Shown: positions 52,968 through 62,710 of the stretch, piece by piece
Layout: each line of letters opens with the position of its first letter
Position numbering within the stretch: the stretch's first letter is position 1
Assembly: GCA_019694875.1 (NCBI GenBank)
Contig: JAIBBC010000001.1
Location: 1,867,501-1,931,500 of the forward strand
Reading direction: 5' to 3'
DNA: 64,000 nt
DNA from: Cyclobacteriaceae bacterium
Lineage (GTDB): Bacteria; Bacteroidota; Bacteroidia; Cytophagales; Cyclobacteriaceae
Made by a program: the position numbers and the translations under genes
Notes under the pieces: generated by a model
What the model was told of the DNA's origin: nothing
The model's database searches: none
Seen by the model: only the letters and a program-made list of their open reading frames with translations

Positions 52968-53915
52968 CTACTGAAGTTTTCTGATCAATTCTTCCAGCGT
53001 TCGGTATTGCTCATTGCCAATGATCCATTCAATCAGGTTTTCCCGGGATTGAATTGAAATGGTTATCGGGCTTTCCTTGTCAACAATAAAACCGTTTCGT
53101 TCCAGCGCGTTCTTCGTCCACAAATACTCATAGCCATCGCCAATCAGGTTTACGGTATGATTTCGCCACGCCTCATGAAAAACTTTTCCGGTCTTCAGGT
53201 CGAATCCTTTGAACTGAAAAATCACATCGAATGAACCATTGAGTACCAAATCTTCCGGTATTCCAATGATAAGTTTCTTGTCTCCGCCCGCCAGCCAAAT
53301 TAAATCTGCTGTCTGAAGTGCCAGGTCAAGCTCATGTGTGGCTACCAGAATTGCTTTGTTTGATGATCGCGCCAATCTTCGAAGCAGATTCATAATTTCT
53401 ACGCGATTATTTAGATCGAGATGGGCGGTTGGTTCGTCCAGCAAGATAACCGGAGTGTCTTGCGCAAGCGCACGTGCAATCATCGCCATCTGCAATTGAC
53501 CATCACTTAGCTCGTAGAGTTTTTTATCCCGCAGCGATTCAATGTGCGTATCGCGAATGGCGCTGTTAATAATAAGCTTGTCTTCGTTCGTCAGTTTGAT
53601 ATTCCAGTCGAGATACGGGTATCGCCCCAATGTTACCAGCTCCGTAACGGTCATGTTCACCGCGTTAACGCGATCGGTGAGTACCACAGAAACTTTTGTC
53701 GGATCAGTTGATTGTTTATCTGAGAGTAGGGGCTTTTGTAAACCTGCCAGCGTACGAATCAATGATGATTTGCCGATGCCATTCGCGCCCATAAAGCAAA
53801 CCAGTTCACCCGCCCGAAGCTCTAAGTCAACATGTTCGAACAGAACATTCCGTTGATCACCTTCGGCATATCCCACCGAAAGATTTTTCGATTGCAGTAA
53901 AATTTCTTGGCTCAT
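52968..53915 (-). CDS. Iron-type ABC transporter ATP-binding protein
   Basis: ATPase of 315 aa for a FecCD/BtuC-type importer. Walker A is GANGIGKSS, the signature is LSDGQLQ (Asp in place of the usual second Gly), Walker B is VILLDEPTAHLD, and the switch His is in VATHELDLA. A C-terminal domain of about 80 residues follows the usual ATPase core. It overlaps the permease gene by 4 bases (ATGA). Confidence 0.92.
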   Translation of the reverse strand: MSQEILLQSKNLSVGYAEGDQRNVLFEHVDLELRAGELVCFMGANGIGKSSLIRTLAGLQKPLLSDKQSTDPTKVSVVLTDRVNAVNMTVTELVTLGRYPYLDWNIKLTNEDKLIINSAIRDTHIESLRDKKLYELSDGQLQMAMIARALAQDTPVILLDEPTAHLDLNNRVEIMNLLRRLARSSNKAILVATHELDLALQTADLIWLAGGDKKLIIGIPEDLVLNGSFDVIFQFKGFDLKTGKVFHEAWRNHTVNLIGDGYEYLWTKNALERNGFIVDKESPITISIQSRENLIEWIIGNEQYRTLEELIRKLQ

Positions 53916-54925
53916 ACCCGGATTACTTTACTGCGTACGATCACCCAAATTACCACAGGAGCACCAATCAGCGCAGTGATTGCATTGATGGGCAAAACAA
54001 AATCACTTCCCGGCAGCCGGCTCAGGCTGTCGCAAAACAGCATTACAATTGCACCGGTCAGCATCACAGCAGGAATAAGAACTTTATGATTGGTTGTGTC
54101 GATTACCAATCGCGCAAGGTGCGGAACAGCCAATCCAACAAAGGCGATAGGACCGCAAAAGGCTGTCACTATTCCGGTTAAAACACTGGTTCCTATTAAA
54201 ATTAGCAGGCGCGATCGTATTAAATGAATGCCCATGCTCATGGCATAATTTTCTCCCAACAGCCACACATTCAATGGCTTAATACAAATGATACTGATCG
54301 CAAGACCCACCACTACACCGAATCCCAAAATCAGGATTTCGGTCCAGTTCAGGCTGGCAACGCTTCCAAATGTCCAGACTAGATAATATTGAATATCGTC
54401 CGCTTTACTGATGTACTGCAGAACTCCAACTATGGAGGAAGTTACCGCTCCGATCATCAACCCTATTATAAGTAGAGAGATGTTATCCCGGATCCGGTGT
54501 GAAATCGCTAAAACCGCCAGAAAAATCATTGCACTGCCAATACTGGCGACCAGGGCAATCGAAAGCGAACTTGAAAACAGCGAGCCCAAGCCGCCCGTCA
54601 TCAGTAAAATCGCCACAGCCAGGCTTGCCCCCGAGCTTAATCCCAAAACATCAGGCCCCGCCAGCGGATTTCTGAACAACGTCTGCATTTGTAAACCTCC
54701 GAGTGCCAGCGCACCTCCGGCCAGCATACAGGTGATGGCCTTCGTAAGCCTGAAATCAAAAAATATATCTTTCCAGATGGGGTTCGAAGGCTCGCTTCCG
54801 GTTAAAATTCTGAGCGTATCGGCTATTGGAATTTTGACACTTCCTAGGGAAACATTCAGCAAAAACAGCACAACCAGCAGCGCAGGCAATAAAATCCACC
54901 AATACTTTTGCACTACCTTTTTCAT
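53912..54925 (-). CDS. FecCD family ABC transporter permease
   Basis: Inner-membrane permease of 337 aa with about ten helices. Family motifs LAGGALALGGLQMQTLFRNPLAGPDVLGLSSGASL, GFVVGLAISIICIKPLNVWLLG-type text and CGPIAFVGLAVPHLARLVIDTTNHKVLIPA are clear. It imports iron siderophore, heme or cobalamin with the adjacent ATPase. No substrate-binding protein gene or riboswitch is visible nearby. It starts 200 bases from the divergent ribosomal operon. Confidence 0.93.
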   Translation of the reverse strand: MKKVVQKYWWILLPALLVVLFLLNVSLGSVKIPIADTLRILTGSEPSNPIWKDIFFDFRLTKAITCMLAGGALALGGLQMQTLFRNPLAGPDVLGLSSGASLAVAILLMTGGLGSLFSSSLSIALVASIGSAMIFLAVLAISHRIRDNISLLIIGLMIGAVTSSIVGVLQYISKADDIQYYLVWTFGSVASLNWTEILILGFGVVVGLAISIICIKPLNVWLLGENYAMSMGIHLIRSRLLILIGTSVLTGIVTAFCGPIAFVGLAVPHLARLVIDTTNHKVLIPAVMLTGAIVMLFCDSLSRLPGSDFVLPINAITALIGAPVVIWVIVRSKVIRV

Positions 54926-55030
54926 CGGGTTTCGGTCAAAAATCTGCGTAATGATAGTGATTTTGGCGGTTTTAAGCTGAAAAGCTGGTTTTTCGTGTAG
55001 CTAGTCTCTCCGGAAAATTTTGTACTGACC

Positions 55031-55061
55031 CTTGTTAGCTACCCTTTGTTTCCTATCTTTG
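55031..55061 (+). promoter_or_regulatory. Consensus promoter of the rplC-led ribosomal operon
   Basis: CTTG (55031-55034), exactly 19 bases, then TATCTTTG (55054-55061). This is a near-perfect Bacteroidota housekeeping promoter. It predicts transcription from about 55067 and a leader of about 58 bases before the rplC ATG. Confidence 0.88.
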
Positions 55062-55124
55062 CAGTCCTTTTTGGAGCCACATAGGCCCAAAATCCTGAAA
55101 AACAGACATTAAAAGGTTAATACC

Positions 55125-55757
55125 ATGCCTGGAATTATAGGACGCAAAGTGGGGATGACGAACGTCTATGGACCGGAGGGTGAGAACATCGCCTGTACCG
55201 TGATCGAGGCGGGACCCTGCATCGTCACACAAGTCAAAAATGTAGAAACTGACGGATACCGTGCAGTTCAACTCGCTTTCGGTGAAAAGAAAGAGAAGAG
55301 CACTACCAAAGCTGCTCTTGGTCACTTCAAGAAAGCCAACACCACACCCAAAAAATCTGTAGCTGAATTCCGCGACTTCCGTAAGGAGTTTGACGGCTTC
55401 GTTGAGCTCGGAAAGCAAATCAATGTTCAGGATATCTTCCAGGAAGGCGACTTCCTCGATGCAATCGGTACCTCAAAAGGTAAAGGTTTCCAGGGCGTTG
55501 TGAAGCGTCACGGCTTTGCCGGGGTAGGTGGTCAAACACACGGTCAGCATAACCGTTTGCGTGCACCCGGTTCAATGGGTAACGCATCGTTTGCATCGCG
55601 TGTACCAAAAGGCAAGCGTTTGGCAGGCCGTATGGGTGGCGATCAGGTGAAGGTTACCAACCTGAAAGTTGTCAAGATCATGGCCGACCAGAACATTATC
55701 GTGATCAGCGGTTCAGTTCCGGGCGCTAAAAATTCAACTGTAATTCTCCAGAAATAA
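55125..55757 (+). CDS. rplC: 50S ribosomal protein L3
   Basis: Large-subunit core protein, 210 aa. Hallmarks are [32 protein letters not shown] and the loop [25 protein letters not shown], which reaches toward the peptidyl transferase centre. It is the first gene of the cluster here; rpsJ is not in front of it. Its stop overlaps the rplD start (TAATG). Confidence 0.98.
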   Translation: MPGIIGRKVGMTNVYGPEGENIACTVIEAGPCIVTQVKNVETDGYRAVQLAFGEKKEKSTTKAALGHFKKANTTPKKSVAEFRDFRKEFDGFVELGKQINVQDIFQEGDFLDAIGTSKGKGFQGVVKRHGFAGVGGQTHGQHNRLRAPGSMGNASFASRVPKGKRLAGRMGGDQVKVTNLKVVKIMADQNIIVISGSVPGAKNSTVILQK

Positions 55758-56389
55758 TGGAAATAGCATTATTAAAATATAGTGGCGAGAAGTCGACCAA
55801 GAAGGTAAGCCTTCCGGAGACTGTGTTTGGCATTGAGCCGAACGACCACGCGATATACCTGGATGTAAAGAGCTTCCTCGCTAATCAGCGTCAGGGAACA
55901 CACAAGTCCAAGCAGCGTAACGAAATTTCAGGTTCTTCTAAAAAGCTGAAAAAGCAAAAAGGAACCGGTGGGGCGCGTGCGGGTAACATTAAGAACCCTC
56001 AGTTCAAAGGTGGTGGCCGTGTATTCGGTCCTACGCCTCGCGACTATTCATTTAAGCTGAATAAGAAAGTAAAAGACCTGGCTCGTAAGTCAGCTCTTAC
56101 GTATAAGGCGAAAGACAATGCAATTGCTGTGTTGGAAGATTTCTCTTTCGAGACTGCAAAAACAAGCCAGTACGCGAAAATGCTTTCCGCTATTTCTTTG
56201 GCTGATAAGAAGACATTGCTGGTACTTCCTGAAAGGAACAAGAATGTTGTACTGTCAGGCAGAAACATTAAAAATGCGAAAATCACTACAGCTGATCAGA
56301 TCAACACATACGATGTGATGAATGCCGACAGCGTGATCTTCGTGGAAAGTTCTGTGAGCAAGGTTGAAAACTTATTAAATAAAGACTAA
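55757..56389 (+). CDS. rplD: 50S ribosomal protein L4
   Basis: Large-subunit protein, 210 aa, whose extended loop lines the exit tunnel. [32 protein letters not shown] and the loop [21 protein letters not shown] are typical. In E. coli L4 autoregulates its operon through the leader; a similar system cannot be judged here. It overlaps rplW by one base. Confidence 0.98.
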   Translation: MEIALLKYSGEKSTKKVSLPETVFGIEPNDHAIYLDVKSFLANQRQGTHKSKQRNEISGSSKKLKKQKGTGGARAGNIKNPQFKGGGRVFGPTPRDYSFKLNKKVKDLARKSALTYKAKDNAIAVLEDFSFETAKTSQYAKMLSAISLADKKTLLVLPERNKNVVLSGRNIKNAKITTADQINTYDVMNADSVIFVESSVSKVENLLNKD

Positions 56390-56676
56390 TGAGCGTCCTG
56401 AAGAAACCATTGGTTACCGAGAAAGTATCAGCCCTGAACGAAAAGGGCCGTTACGGCTTTTTCGTAGACATCAACGCCAACAAGGTAGAGATCAAGAAGG
56501 CGGTTGAAAAGCAATACGGTGTAAACGTAGTAAGCGTAAACACCATGAACGTAATGGGCAAACTCAAGACCCGCTACACAAAAACTGGAATTCTCGCTGG
56601 CCGCCAGCAGAACTACAAGAAAGCCATCGTAACGCTGGCTGAAGGTGAAGTAATTGATTTTTATAGCAACGTATAA
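56389..56676 (+). CDS. rplW: 50S ribosomal protein L23
   Basis: 95 aa, at the tunnel exit where SRP and trigger factor dock. PLVTEKVSALNEKGRYGFFVDINANKVEIKKAVEKQYGVNVVSVNTMNVMGKLKTRYTKTG is characteristic. It lies between rplD (one base overlap) and rplB (10 bases). Confidence 0.98.
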   Translation: MSVLKKPLVTEKVSALNEKGRYGFFVDINANKVEIKKAVEKQYGVNVVSVNTMNVMGKLKTRYTKTGILAGRQQNYKKAIVTLAEGEVIDFYSNV

Positions 56677-56686
56677 TTAATAGACA

Positions 56687-57511
56687 ATGGCGTTGAAGAA
56701 ATTAAGACCGATGACTCCCGGCACTCGTCACAGAGTGGCAGCATCATTTGATGATGTTACTACCAATGTGCCTGAGAAGTCACTCGTTGTTACCCTCAAG
56801 AAATCAGGTGGACGTAACAGCAATGGCCGTTTAACCATGCGCTACATTGGCGGTGGTCACAAGCAGAAGATTCGTATTATCGACTTCAAGCGTGACAAGG
56901 CTAATGTTCCTGCTACCGTTGCAACCATCGAGTACGATCCTACCCGTTCAGCCCGCATTGCTCTTTTGCACTACGCAGACGGAGCAAAGGCTTACATTCT
57001 TGCTCCTGCAGGATTGGAAGTTGGTCAGCAGATCGTTTCAGGTGCTGATGTAGCTCCTGAAGTTGGTAATGCACTCCCGCTTGCTAAAATCCCTGTCGGT
57101 ACAATCGTACACAACGTGGAGATTAAGCCAGGTAAAGGTGGAGCAATTGCCCGCTCAGCAGGTTCTTTTGTTCAGTTGCTTGCACGTGAAAACGGAGTAG
57201 CCACGCTGAAAATGCCTTCAGGCGAAATGCGTAACGTGTTGGATCGCTGCATGGCTACTGTAGGAACAGTTTCAAATGCCGACCACATGAACGAGAGTTT
57301 AGGTAAGGCTGGCCGTAATCGCTGGAAAGGTATTCGCCCTCGCACACGTGCGGTAGCGATGAACCCGGTAGATCACCCGATGGGTGGTGGTGAAGGTCGC
57401 GCTTCTGGTGGACACCCTCGTTCACGCAACGGCTTGCTGGCAAAAGGCAAGAAGACCCGTCACCCGAACAAATATTCTGATGGTTTGATCATTTCTAGAC
57501 GCAAAAAATAA
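56687..57511 (+). CDS. rplB: 50S ribosomal protein L2
   Basis: 274 aa, the conserved core protein near the peptidyl transferase centre. [10 protein letters not shown] at the N-terminus and [21 protein letters not shown] are diagnostic. The C-terminal loop reads [21 protein letters not shown], with Met where many bacteria have His (HPHGGGEG). It overlaps rpsS by one base. Confidence 0.98.
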   Translation: MALKKLRPMTPGTRHRVAASFDDVTTNVPEKSLVVTLKKSGGRNSNGRLTMRYIGGGHKQKIRIIDFKRDKANVPATVATIEYDPTRSARIALLHYADGAKAYILAPAGLEVGQQIVSGADVAPEVGNALPLAKIPVGTIVHNVEIKPGKGGAIARSAGSFVQLLARENGVATLKMPSGEMRNVLDRCMATVGTVSNADHMNESLGKAGRNRWKGIRPRTRAVAMNPVDHPMGGGEGRASGGHPRSRNGLLAKGKKTRHPNKYSDGLIISRRKK

Positions 57512-57783
57512 TGGGACGTTCGATAAAAAAAGGACCGTATTGCGATGTGCGCCTTACTAAAAAAGTAGAGGCTGCAGAAAAGTCTGGCAAGAAGTCAGTG
57601 ATAAAGACCTGGTCTCGCAGATCAACAATTATCCCTGAAATGATCAGCCACACATTCGCAGTGCACAACGGAAATAAATTTATTCCTGTTTACGTGACTG
57701 AAAACATGGTGGGTCACAAGCTGGGCGAATTCGCTCCAACCCGCACATTCAAAGGTCACTCAGGTAACAGAAAAGAAGCTTAG
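57511..57783 (+). CDS. rpsS: 30S ribosomal protein S19
   Basis: 90 aa, in the head of the small subunit next to S13. [73 protein letters not shown] is standard. It follows rplB with one base overlap. Confidence 0.98.
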   Translation: MGRSIKKGPYCDVRLTKKVEAAEKSGKKSVIKTWSRRSTIIPEMISHTFAVHNGNKFIPVYVTENMVGHKLGEFAPTRTFKGHSGNRKEA

Positions 57784-57789
57784 TAAATC

Positions 57790-58257
57790 ATGGAAGCTAC
57801 AGCTAAAAAAACGAAAAGATCGGTTCTCAAAAGAGAGAAGCGTGATGCCAAGAAGGAGGCAGCGAAGACTGGCGCGGTTAAGGCCCGCCTGACAAACGTA
57901 CCTACTTCACCACGTAAGATGAGATTGGTAGCTGACCTGATCCGCGGTGTTCGGGTTAACCAGGCGCTCAATATCTTAAAGTATGAGCCGAAAGTTGGCG
58001 CAGAGAAAATCGAGAAGCTTTTGCTTTCAGCGATCTCTAACTGGTCAGCAAAAAATTCTGAGCAGAAGCTTGAAGAAGCAGATCTTTTTGTGAAAGATAT
58101 TTTTGTGGATGGTGGCCGTATTCTGAAAAGATTGCGCCCAGCTCCGCAAGGACGTGCACACCGCATTCGCAAGCGCTCAAACCACGTAACACTGGTGGTT
58201 GACAGCCTGAAGAACGTTGGCACCGAAGTAAAATCAACTGAAAAAGAAACCAAGTAG
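57790..58257 (+). CDS. rplV: 50S ribosomal protein L22 with extended N-terminus
   Basis: 155 aa, longer than typical L22 (about 110 aa). It begins with a lysine-rich extension of about 30 residues ([21 protein letters not shown]) before the conserved [34 protein letters not shown], with a tail at the C-terminus after [13 protein letters not shown]. The core includes the tunnel loop [30 protein letters not shown]. It follows rpsS by 6 bases. Confidence 0.97.
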   Translation: MEATAKKTKRSVLKREKRDAKKEAAKTGAVKARLTNVPTSPRKMRLVADLIRGVRVNQALNILKYEPKVGAEKIEKLLLSAISNWSAKNSEQKLEEADLFVKDIFVDGGRILKRLRPAPQGRAHRIRKRSNHVTLVVDSLKNVGTEVKSTEKETK

Positions 58258-58259
58258 TA

Positions 58260-59093
58260 ATGGGACAAAAAATTAACCCTGTAGGATTCAGATTGGGCGT
58301 AGTTCGCGGTTGGGATTCCAACTGGTTCGGAGGCAACGGATTCTCCGACAAGCTTGTAGAGGATCACAAGATCCGCAAGTACGTTGACGCCCGTATCCAG
58401 AAAGGTGGTATTGCTAAAGTGGTTATCGAAAGAACCCTGAAGCGCATTACCCTTACTATTCACACAGCCCGTCCCGGTGTTGTAATCGGAAAAGGCGGTA
58501 CCGAGGTTGACAAGATTAAAGAAGAATTGAAGAAGCTTACCGGCAAGGATGTTCAGATCAATATCTTTGAAATTAAGCGTCCTGAACTGGATGCGAAACT
58601 GGTAGGTGAATCTATCGCACAGCAGATCGAAGCGCGTATTTCTTACAAGCGTGCCATGAAGCAAGCTATCGCTTCTGCGATCCGCGTAGGTGCTGAAGGT
58701 ATTAAAATTAAAACTTCCGGCCGTTTGGCAGGTGCCGATATGGCGCGTACTGAACAGTACAAAGAAGGACGTATTCCATTGCACACACTGCGTGCCGATA
58801 TCGATTACGCGATCTCTGAAGCACAGACTGTGTATGGTAAAATCGGTATCAAAGTATGGATCTTCAAAGGCGAGGTTTACGGTAAGCGTGATCTTTCTCC
58901 TAACGTTGGCGCAGTGGCGAACGCACAGCAGGGTGGTGCTCAGCAGGGCGGACCTCGCGGTGGCGGTAACGAACGCGGTGGCGACAGAAGAAGAGGCGGA
59001 GATAACCGTGGCGGTGGCCGTGGTGGAGACAGAGGCGGTCGCGGAGGCGAAGGTCGTGGAAGAGGAGATGGCCGTGGCGCAAGAAAGAATTAA
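58260..59093 (+). CDS. rpsC: 30S ribosomal protein S3 with RGG-rich tail
   Basis: 277 aa, longer than typical S3 (about 210-240 aa). The core is normal: [22 protein letters not shown], the KH domain [28 protein letters not shown], and [19 protein letters not shown]-type text, ending in [17 protein letters not shown]. After this come about 55 residues rich in Gly and Arg (RGG and RGGD units, QQGG pairs). The tail would lie on the solvent side of the mRNA entry site. The gene starts 2 bases after the rplV stop. Confidence 0.97.
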   Translation: MGQKINPVGFRLGVVRGWDSNWFGGNGFSDKLVEDHKIRKYVDARIQKGGIAKVVIERTLKRITLTIHTARPGVVIGKGGTEVDKIKEELKKLTGKDVQINIFEIKRPELDAKLVGESIAQQIEARISYKRAMKQAIASAIRVGAEGIKIKTSGRLAGADMARTEQYKEGRIPLHTLRADIDYAISEAQTVYGKIGIKVWIFKGEVYGKRDLSPNVGAVANAQQGGAQQGGPRGGGNERGGDRRRGGDNRGGGRGGDRGGRGGEGRGRGDGRGARKN

Positions 59094-59121
59094 TTAAGGA
59101 ACGAGTTAAAGAACTACAGTA

Positions 59122-59541
59122 ATGTTACAACCTAAGCGTACCAAGTTCAGAAAGATGCAGAAAGGACGTGTGAAGGGCATTGCCACACGCGGTCACTCTC
59201 TGGCGTTCGGTTCTTTTGGTCTTAAATCACTTGAAGGCGGCTGGATCACAGCACATCAGCTTGAAGCAGCCCGTATCGCGGTAACGCGTGCGATGAAGCG
59301 TGAAGGTCAGGTGTGGATTCGGATTTTCCCGGACAAGCCAATCACCCGCAAACCTGCAGAGGTTCGTATGGGTAAGGGTAAAGGTGCTCCTGAATATTGG
59401 GTAGCGGTTGTAAAACCAGGAACTATCCTGTTTGAAGCGGGTGGTGTTGATCGTGCAACAGCGCGTGAAGCGATGCGCCTGGCGGAAGGAAAGCTTCCGT
59501 TCAAAACGAAGTTCACCGTAAGAAGAGACTACGTAGATTAA
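59122..59541 (+). CDS. rplP: 50S ribosomal protein L16
   Basis: 139 aa, placed by the A-site t[91 protein letters not shown] is characteristic. It is separated from rpsC by 28 bases, with no terminator. Confidence 0.98.
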   Translation: MLQPKRTKFRKMQKGRVKGIATRGHSLAFGSFGLKSLEGGWITAHQLEAARIAVTRAMKREGQVWIRIFPDKPITRKPAEVRMGKGKGAPEYWVAVVKPGTILFEAGGVDRATAREAMRLAEGKLPFKTKFTVRRDYVD

Positions 59542-59547
59542 TAAGCT

Positions 59548-59742
59548 ATGAAGAGCAAAGAAATTAAAGGAATGGGCGTTGCCGAGCTGAACGAAAAGAT
59601 CAGCACCGAAAAAGAAGCCTTGCGTAAAATGAAGTTTGCGCACCAGGTTTCCGCAATTGAGAATCCCATGAAAATGAAAGAATCCCGCAAGCTCATCGCG
59701 CGCTTGAAGACTGAGTTAAGGGCTAAAGAAATTCAAAAATAA
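59548..59742 (+). CDS. rpmC: 50S ribosomal protein L29
   Basis: 64 aa, helical protein beside L23 at the tunnel exit. The pattern is [62 protein letters not shown]. It lies 6 bases after rplP and 5 bases before rpsQ. Confidence 0.97.
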   Translation: MKSKEIKGMGVAELNEKISTEKEALRKMKFAHQVSAIENPMKMKESRKLIARLKTELRAKEIQK

Positions 59743-59747
59743 TTCCT

Positions 59748-60002
59748 ATGGAAAGGAACTTACGTAAAGAAAGAATTGGAAAAGTGGTGAGCAACAAGAT
59801 GCAGAAGAGCATCACCGTAGCAGTCGACAGGCGCGTAAAGCACCCGATCTATGGAAAGTTTGTTCACAAAACAACCAAGTTCATGGCGCATGACGAGAAG
59901 AACGAGGCTGGCATTGGCGACACTGTGCTGATTTCAGAAACCCGTCCGTTGAGCAAAAACAAGCGCTGGAGATTAGTTCAGGTCATTGAAAAAGCTAAGT
60001 AA
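59748..60002 (+). CDS. rpsQ: 30S ribosomal protein S17
   Basis: 84 aa, OB-fold primary assembly protein. [46 protein letters not shown] and [27 protein letters not shown] are diagnostic. It is followed by rplN after 2 bases. Confidence 0.98.
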   Translation: MERNLRKERIGKVVSNKMQKSITVAVDRRVKHPIYGKFVHKTTKFMAHDEKNEAGIGDTVLISETRPLSKNKRWRLVQVIEKAK

Positions 60003-60004
60003 TT

Positions 60005-60373
60005 ATGATAAGCACAGAATCAAGACTTACGGTAGCAGATAACAGCGGGGCAAAAGAAGTGCTCTGCTTGCACATCCCCGGAGGTACCGGCAAGCGCTAC
60101 GCTTCTGTTGGCGATAAAATCGTGGTAACGATCAAGTCGGCTATGCCAAACGGTCAGGTTAAAAAAGGAACCGTTTCAAAGGCTGTAGTTGTTCGCACGA
60201 AAAAGGAAATCAGAAGAAAAGACGGATCATACATCCGCTTTGAAGATAATGCAGCTGTTCTTTTGAACGCTCAGGACGAGCCACGCGGAACCCGTATTTT
60301 CGGACCCGTTGCCCGTGAGCTCAGAGAAAAACAGTTCATGAAAATTGTTTCACTCGCTCCTGAAGTAATCTAA
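60005..60373 (+). CDS. rplN: 50S ribosomal protein L14
   Basis: 122 aa, one of the most conserved ribosomal proteins. [48 protein letters not shown] and [29 protein letters not shown] are typical. The next gene, rplX, begins 3 bases later. Confidence 0.98.
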   Translation: MISTESRLTVADNSGAKEVLCLHIPGGTGKRYASVGDKIVVTIKSAMPNGQVKKGTVSKAVVVRTKKEIRRKDGSYIRFEDNAAVLLNAQDEPRGTRIFGPVARELREKQFMKIVSLAPEVI

Positions 60374-60376
60374 GTC

Positions 60377-60709
60377 ATGGAAACGAAGAAAGTAAAATTG
60401 CACATCAAGAAAGGCGATTCAGTAAAAGTGATTGCCGGTGATGATAAGGGTAAAGAAGGTAAAGTGCTGGAAGTGATCGGTTCTAAGAACAGAGCCATCG
60501 TGGAAGGTGTAAACATCGTTACCAAGCATCAGAAGCCATCAGCAGGTAAGCCTGAGGGCGGAATTAAGAAAACGGAAGCATCGATCCACATCAGCAATTT
60601 GATGCTGATCGATCCTGCCAGCGGAAAAACTACCCGCGTAGGCCGCAAGGCAAACGATAAAGGAAAATTACAGCGTTACGCTAAGACAACCGGAGAATTT
60701 ATAAAGTAA
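60377..60709 (+). CDS. rplX: 50S ribosomal protein L24
   Basis: 110 aa, an early assembly protein with the KOW motif ([45 protein letters not shown]). Its stop overlaps the rplE start by one base (TAATG). Confidence 0.98.
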   Translation: METKKVKLHIKKGDSVKVIAGDDKGKEGKVLEVIGSKNRAIVEGVNIVTKHQKPSAGKPEGGIKKTEASIHISNLMLIDPASGKTTRVGRKANDKGKLQRYAKTTGEFIK

Positions 60710-61266
60710 TGGCAACTCCAAGATTAAAAGACAAATACACGAAGGAGGTTGTAGGGAATTTGAAAAACAAATTCCAGTACAAATCCATCATGCAGGTTCC
60801 TAAGATCGACAAGATCTGTATCAACAAGGGAATGGGTATTGCAGTAACTGACAAGAAGTTGATTGATGTGGCTCTTGAAGAGATTACAACCATCACCGGT
60901 CAGAAAGCTGTTGCCACAAAATCAAAGAAGGCGATCTCTAACTTTAAGTTAAGAGAAAACCAGCCAATCGGTGTTCGGGTAACGCTTCGTGGAAACACGA
61001 TGTACGAATTCCTGGATCGTTTGGTAAACATCGCTCTTCCCCGCGTACGCGATTTCAAAGGCGTAAGCGCGAAAGGATTTGATGGTCATGGAAACTATAC
61101 GCTCGGTGTAAAAGAGCAGATCATTTTCCCTGAAATCTCCATTGATAAGGTAACGAAGATCAGCGGTATGGATATCACATTTGTGACTACTGCGAAATCT
61201 GACGAAGAAAGTTATGAGCTCCTGAAAGCACTCGGGATGCCTTTTGCTAACGCTTATAAAAACTAA
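60709..61266 (+). CDS. rplE: 50S ribosomal protein L5
   Basis: 185 aa, binds 5S r[50 protein letters not shown] and [40 protein letters not shown] are typical. It is followed 8 bases later by rpsN. Confidence 0.98.
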   Translation: MATPRLKDKYTKEVVGNLKNKFQYKSIMQVPKIDKICINKGMGIAVTDKKLIDVALEEITTITGQKAVATKSKKAISNFKLRENQPIGVRVTLRGNTMYEFLDRLVNIALPRVRDFKGVSAKGFDGHGNYTLGVKEQIIFPEISIDKVTKISGMDITFVTTAKSDEESYELLKALGMPFANAYKN

Positions 61267-61274
61267 GAATTGCT

Positions 61275-61544
61275 ATGGCTAAAACATCAGTAATTGCAAG
61301 GCAAACAAAAAGAGAACGTCTCGTGGCATTGTATGCTCCGAAACGTAAGGCCTTGAAAGAAGCCGGAGATTATGCAGCGCTGGACAAGCTTCCGCGTAAC
61401 GCATCACCGGTTCGTCTGAAAAACCGTTGCAAGCTTACAGGTCGTCCGAAAGGATATATTGGGAAGTTCGGCGTTTGCCGTAACGTTTTCCGCCAGATGG
61501 CCTCTGACGGCAAAATCCCGGGATTGACCAAGTCAAGCTGGTAA
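61275..61544 (+). CDS. rpsN: 30S ribosomal protein S14, zinc-free long form
   Basis: 89 aa, the longer form that lacks the CxxC zinc knuckles. [88 protein letters not shown] is standard for it. It is the last gene before an unusually long (172-base) gap in the operon. Confidence 0.97.
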   Translation: MAKTSVIARQTKRERLVALYAPKRKALKEAGDYAALDKLPRNASPVRLKNRCKLTGRPKGYIGKFGVCRNVFRQMASDGKIPGLTKSSW

Positions 61545-61566
61545 TTCGGTCAAAAACGAAGAATTT

Positions 61567-61581
61567 CCGGGTTAGACCCGG
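61567..61581 (+). other. Perfect short hairpin after rpsN
   Basis: CCGGGT (61567-61572) pairs with ACCCGG (61576-61581) around a TAG loop. No T run follows, so it is at most a weak terminator or an mRNA-stabilising end. It lies 22 bases after the rpsN stop. Confidence 0.5.
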
Positions 61582-61640
61582 GGTTAAAATATTGGTTGCT
61601 GAGTGTCCAGGTCGGGGTAAAAACCGAAACCAGATGACAG

Positions 61641-61671
61641 TTTGAATACTAAAAAATGTTCAATATCTTTG
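61641..61671 (+). promoter_or_regulatory. Second ribosomal operon promoter, upstream of rpsH
   Basis: TTTG (61641-61644), exactly 19 bases, then TATCTTTG (61664-61671): a full consensus match. It lies between rpsN and rpsH, so the rpsH-onward genes can be transcribed separately. Confidence 0.88.
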
Positions 61672-61672
61672 C

Positions 61673-61709
61673 AGCCCGTTCAAAAGACGGGTTTGCTTTT
61701 TTAAAGGAG
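61673..61709 (+). promoter_or_regulatory. Leader hairpin and Shine-Dalgarno site before rpsH
   Basis: CCCGT (61675-61679) pairs with ACGGG (61687-61691), extended by A-T and G-T pairs. A run of six T follows (61697-61702), and then AAAGGAG (61703-61709), 7 bases before the rpsH ATG. The hairpin starts almost at the predicted transcription start. It looks like an attenuator or a 5' stability element. A strong Shine-Dalgarno is unusual in this window. Confidence 0.55.
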
Positions 61710-61716
61710 TAAGAAA

Positions 61717-62115
61717 ATGACGGATCCAATTTCAGATTATTTGACAAGGCTGCGGAATGCCATTAAGGCCAACCACAAAGTGGTTGAAATTCCTGCGTCA
61801 AACCTTAAGAAGGAAATAACCAAAGTGTTATTCGACAAGGGTTATATCCTGAACTACAAGTTCGAGCAAGGTTCAAATCCGCAAGGCACGATCAAGATCG
61901 CGCTTAAGTACAGCCCTGAAACAAAAGAGTCAGCGATTACAAGCCTGGAGCGTATCTCTACCCCGGGTTTGCGTCAGTACCGCGGCATCGACAATCTGCC
62001 AAAAGTATTGAACGGTCTCGGTGTGGCTATCCTTTCAACTTCGAAAGGTGTAATCACCGACAAAGAAGCCCGCAAATTGAATGTGGGTGGTGAAGTGTTG
62101 TGTTACGTCTATTAA
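61717..62115 (+). CDS. rpsH: 30S ribosomal protein S8
   Basis: 132 aa, primary rRNA-binding protein and, in E. coli, the repressor of the spc operon. [43 protein letters not shown] and [12 protein letters not shown]-type text followed by [33 protein letters not shown] are diagnostic. It is the first gene after the internal promoter, with an AAAGGAG Shine-Dalgarno 7 bases before its ATG. Autoregulation through the upstream hairpin is possible but not shown. Confidence 0.98.
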   Translation: MTDPISDYLTRLRNAIKANHKVVEIPASNLKKEITKVLFDKGYILNYKFEQGSNPQGTIKIALKYSPETKESAITSLERISTPGLRQYRGIDNLPKVLNGLGVAILSTSKGVITDKEARKLNVGGEVLCYVY

Positions 62116-62127
62116 TAGAAGATCGTT

Positions 62128-62685
62128 ATGTCACGTATAGGAAAACTACCCATCTCATTACCGAAAGGCGTAACCTTCAACTTTTCGAAAGAGAATCATA
62201 CGGTAACTGTAAAAGGCCCTAAGGGAGAACTGAAGCAGGTTATCGATTCAGATTTTATTGTTAAGCAGGAAGAAGGTGCTGTTGTTGTGGAGCGCCCGAC
62301 TGAACAGAAGCGCCACAAAGCGATGCACGGTTTATACCGCGCATTGATCGCCAACATGGTGGAAGGTGTAAGCAACGGCTACAAGGCTCAGCTTGAGCTG
62401 GTGGGTGTTGGTTACAAAGCCTCTGCACAATCAAACGTGCTGGAGCTTAGCCTTGGATATTCACACAACGTGTTCCTGGCGGTACCAAGCGAAATCAAAG
62501 TTCAGGCTACCCAGGAAAAAGGTGGTAACCCCACTATCGTTCTGGAAGGAATCGACAAGCAATTGATTGGCCAGGTGGCCGCTAAAATAAAGTCACTCCG
62601 TCAGGTTGAACCTTACAAAGGAAAAGGTATCCGCTTTACAGGTGAGTATGTTCGCAGAAAAGCTGGTAAGGCTGCTGCTAAATAA
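62128..62685 (+). CDS. rplF: 50S ribosomal protein L6
   Basis: 185 aa, near the factor-binding site. SRIGKLPISLPKGVTFNFSKENHTVTVKGPKGELKQ and VEPYKGKGIRFTGEYVRRKAGKAAAK are characteristic. It is followed by rplR after 25 bases. Confidence 0.98.
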   Translation: MSRIGKLPISLPKGVTFNFSKENHTVTVKGPKGELKQVIDSDFIVKQEEGAVVVERPTEQKRHKAMHGLYRALIANMVEGVSNGYKAQLELVGVGYKASAQSNVLELSLGYSHNVFLAVPSEIKVQATQEKGGNPTIVLEGIDKQLIGQVAAKIKSLRQVEPYKGKGIRFTGEYVRRKAGKAAAK

Positions 62686-62710
62686 TTAAGCATCATAGAC
62701 GCATAAAACT

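Noticed and set aside
54926-55030. Cobalamin or other riboswitch before the FecCD permease
   Set aside because: No B12-box-like or other conserved riboswitch element is visible in the gap; only the rplC promoter was found.
57780-58784. 334-aa minus-strand frame opposite rplV and rpsC
   Set aside because: Antisense shadow of two ribosomal genes with Ser/Arg/Phe-rich composition and no recognisable domain.
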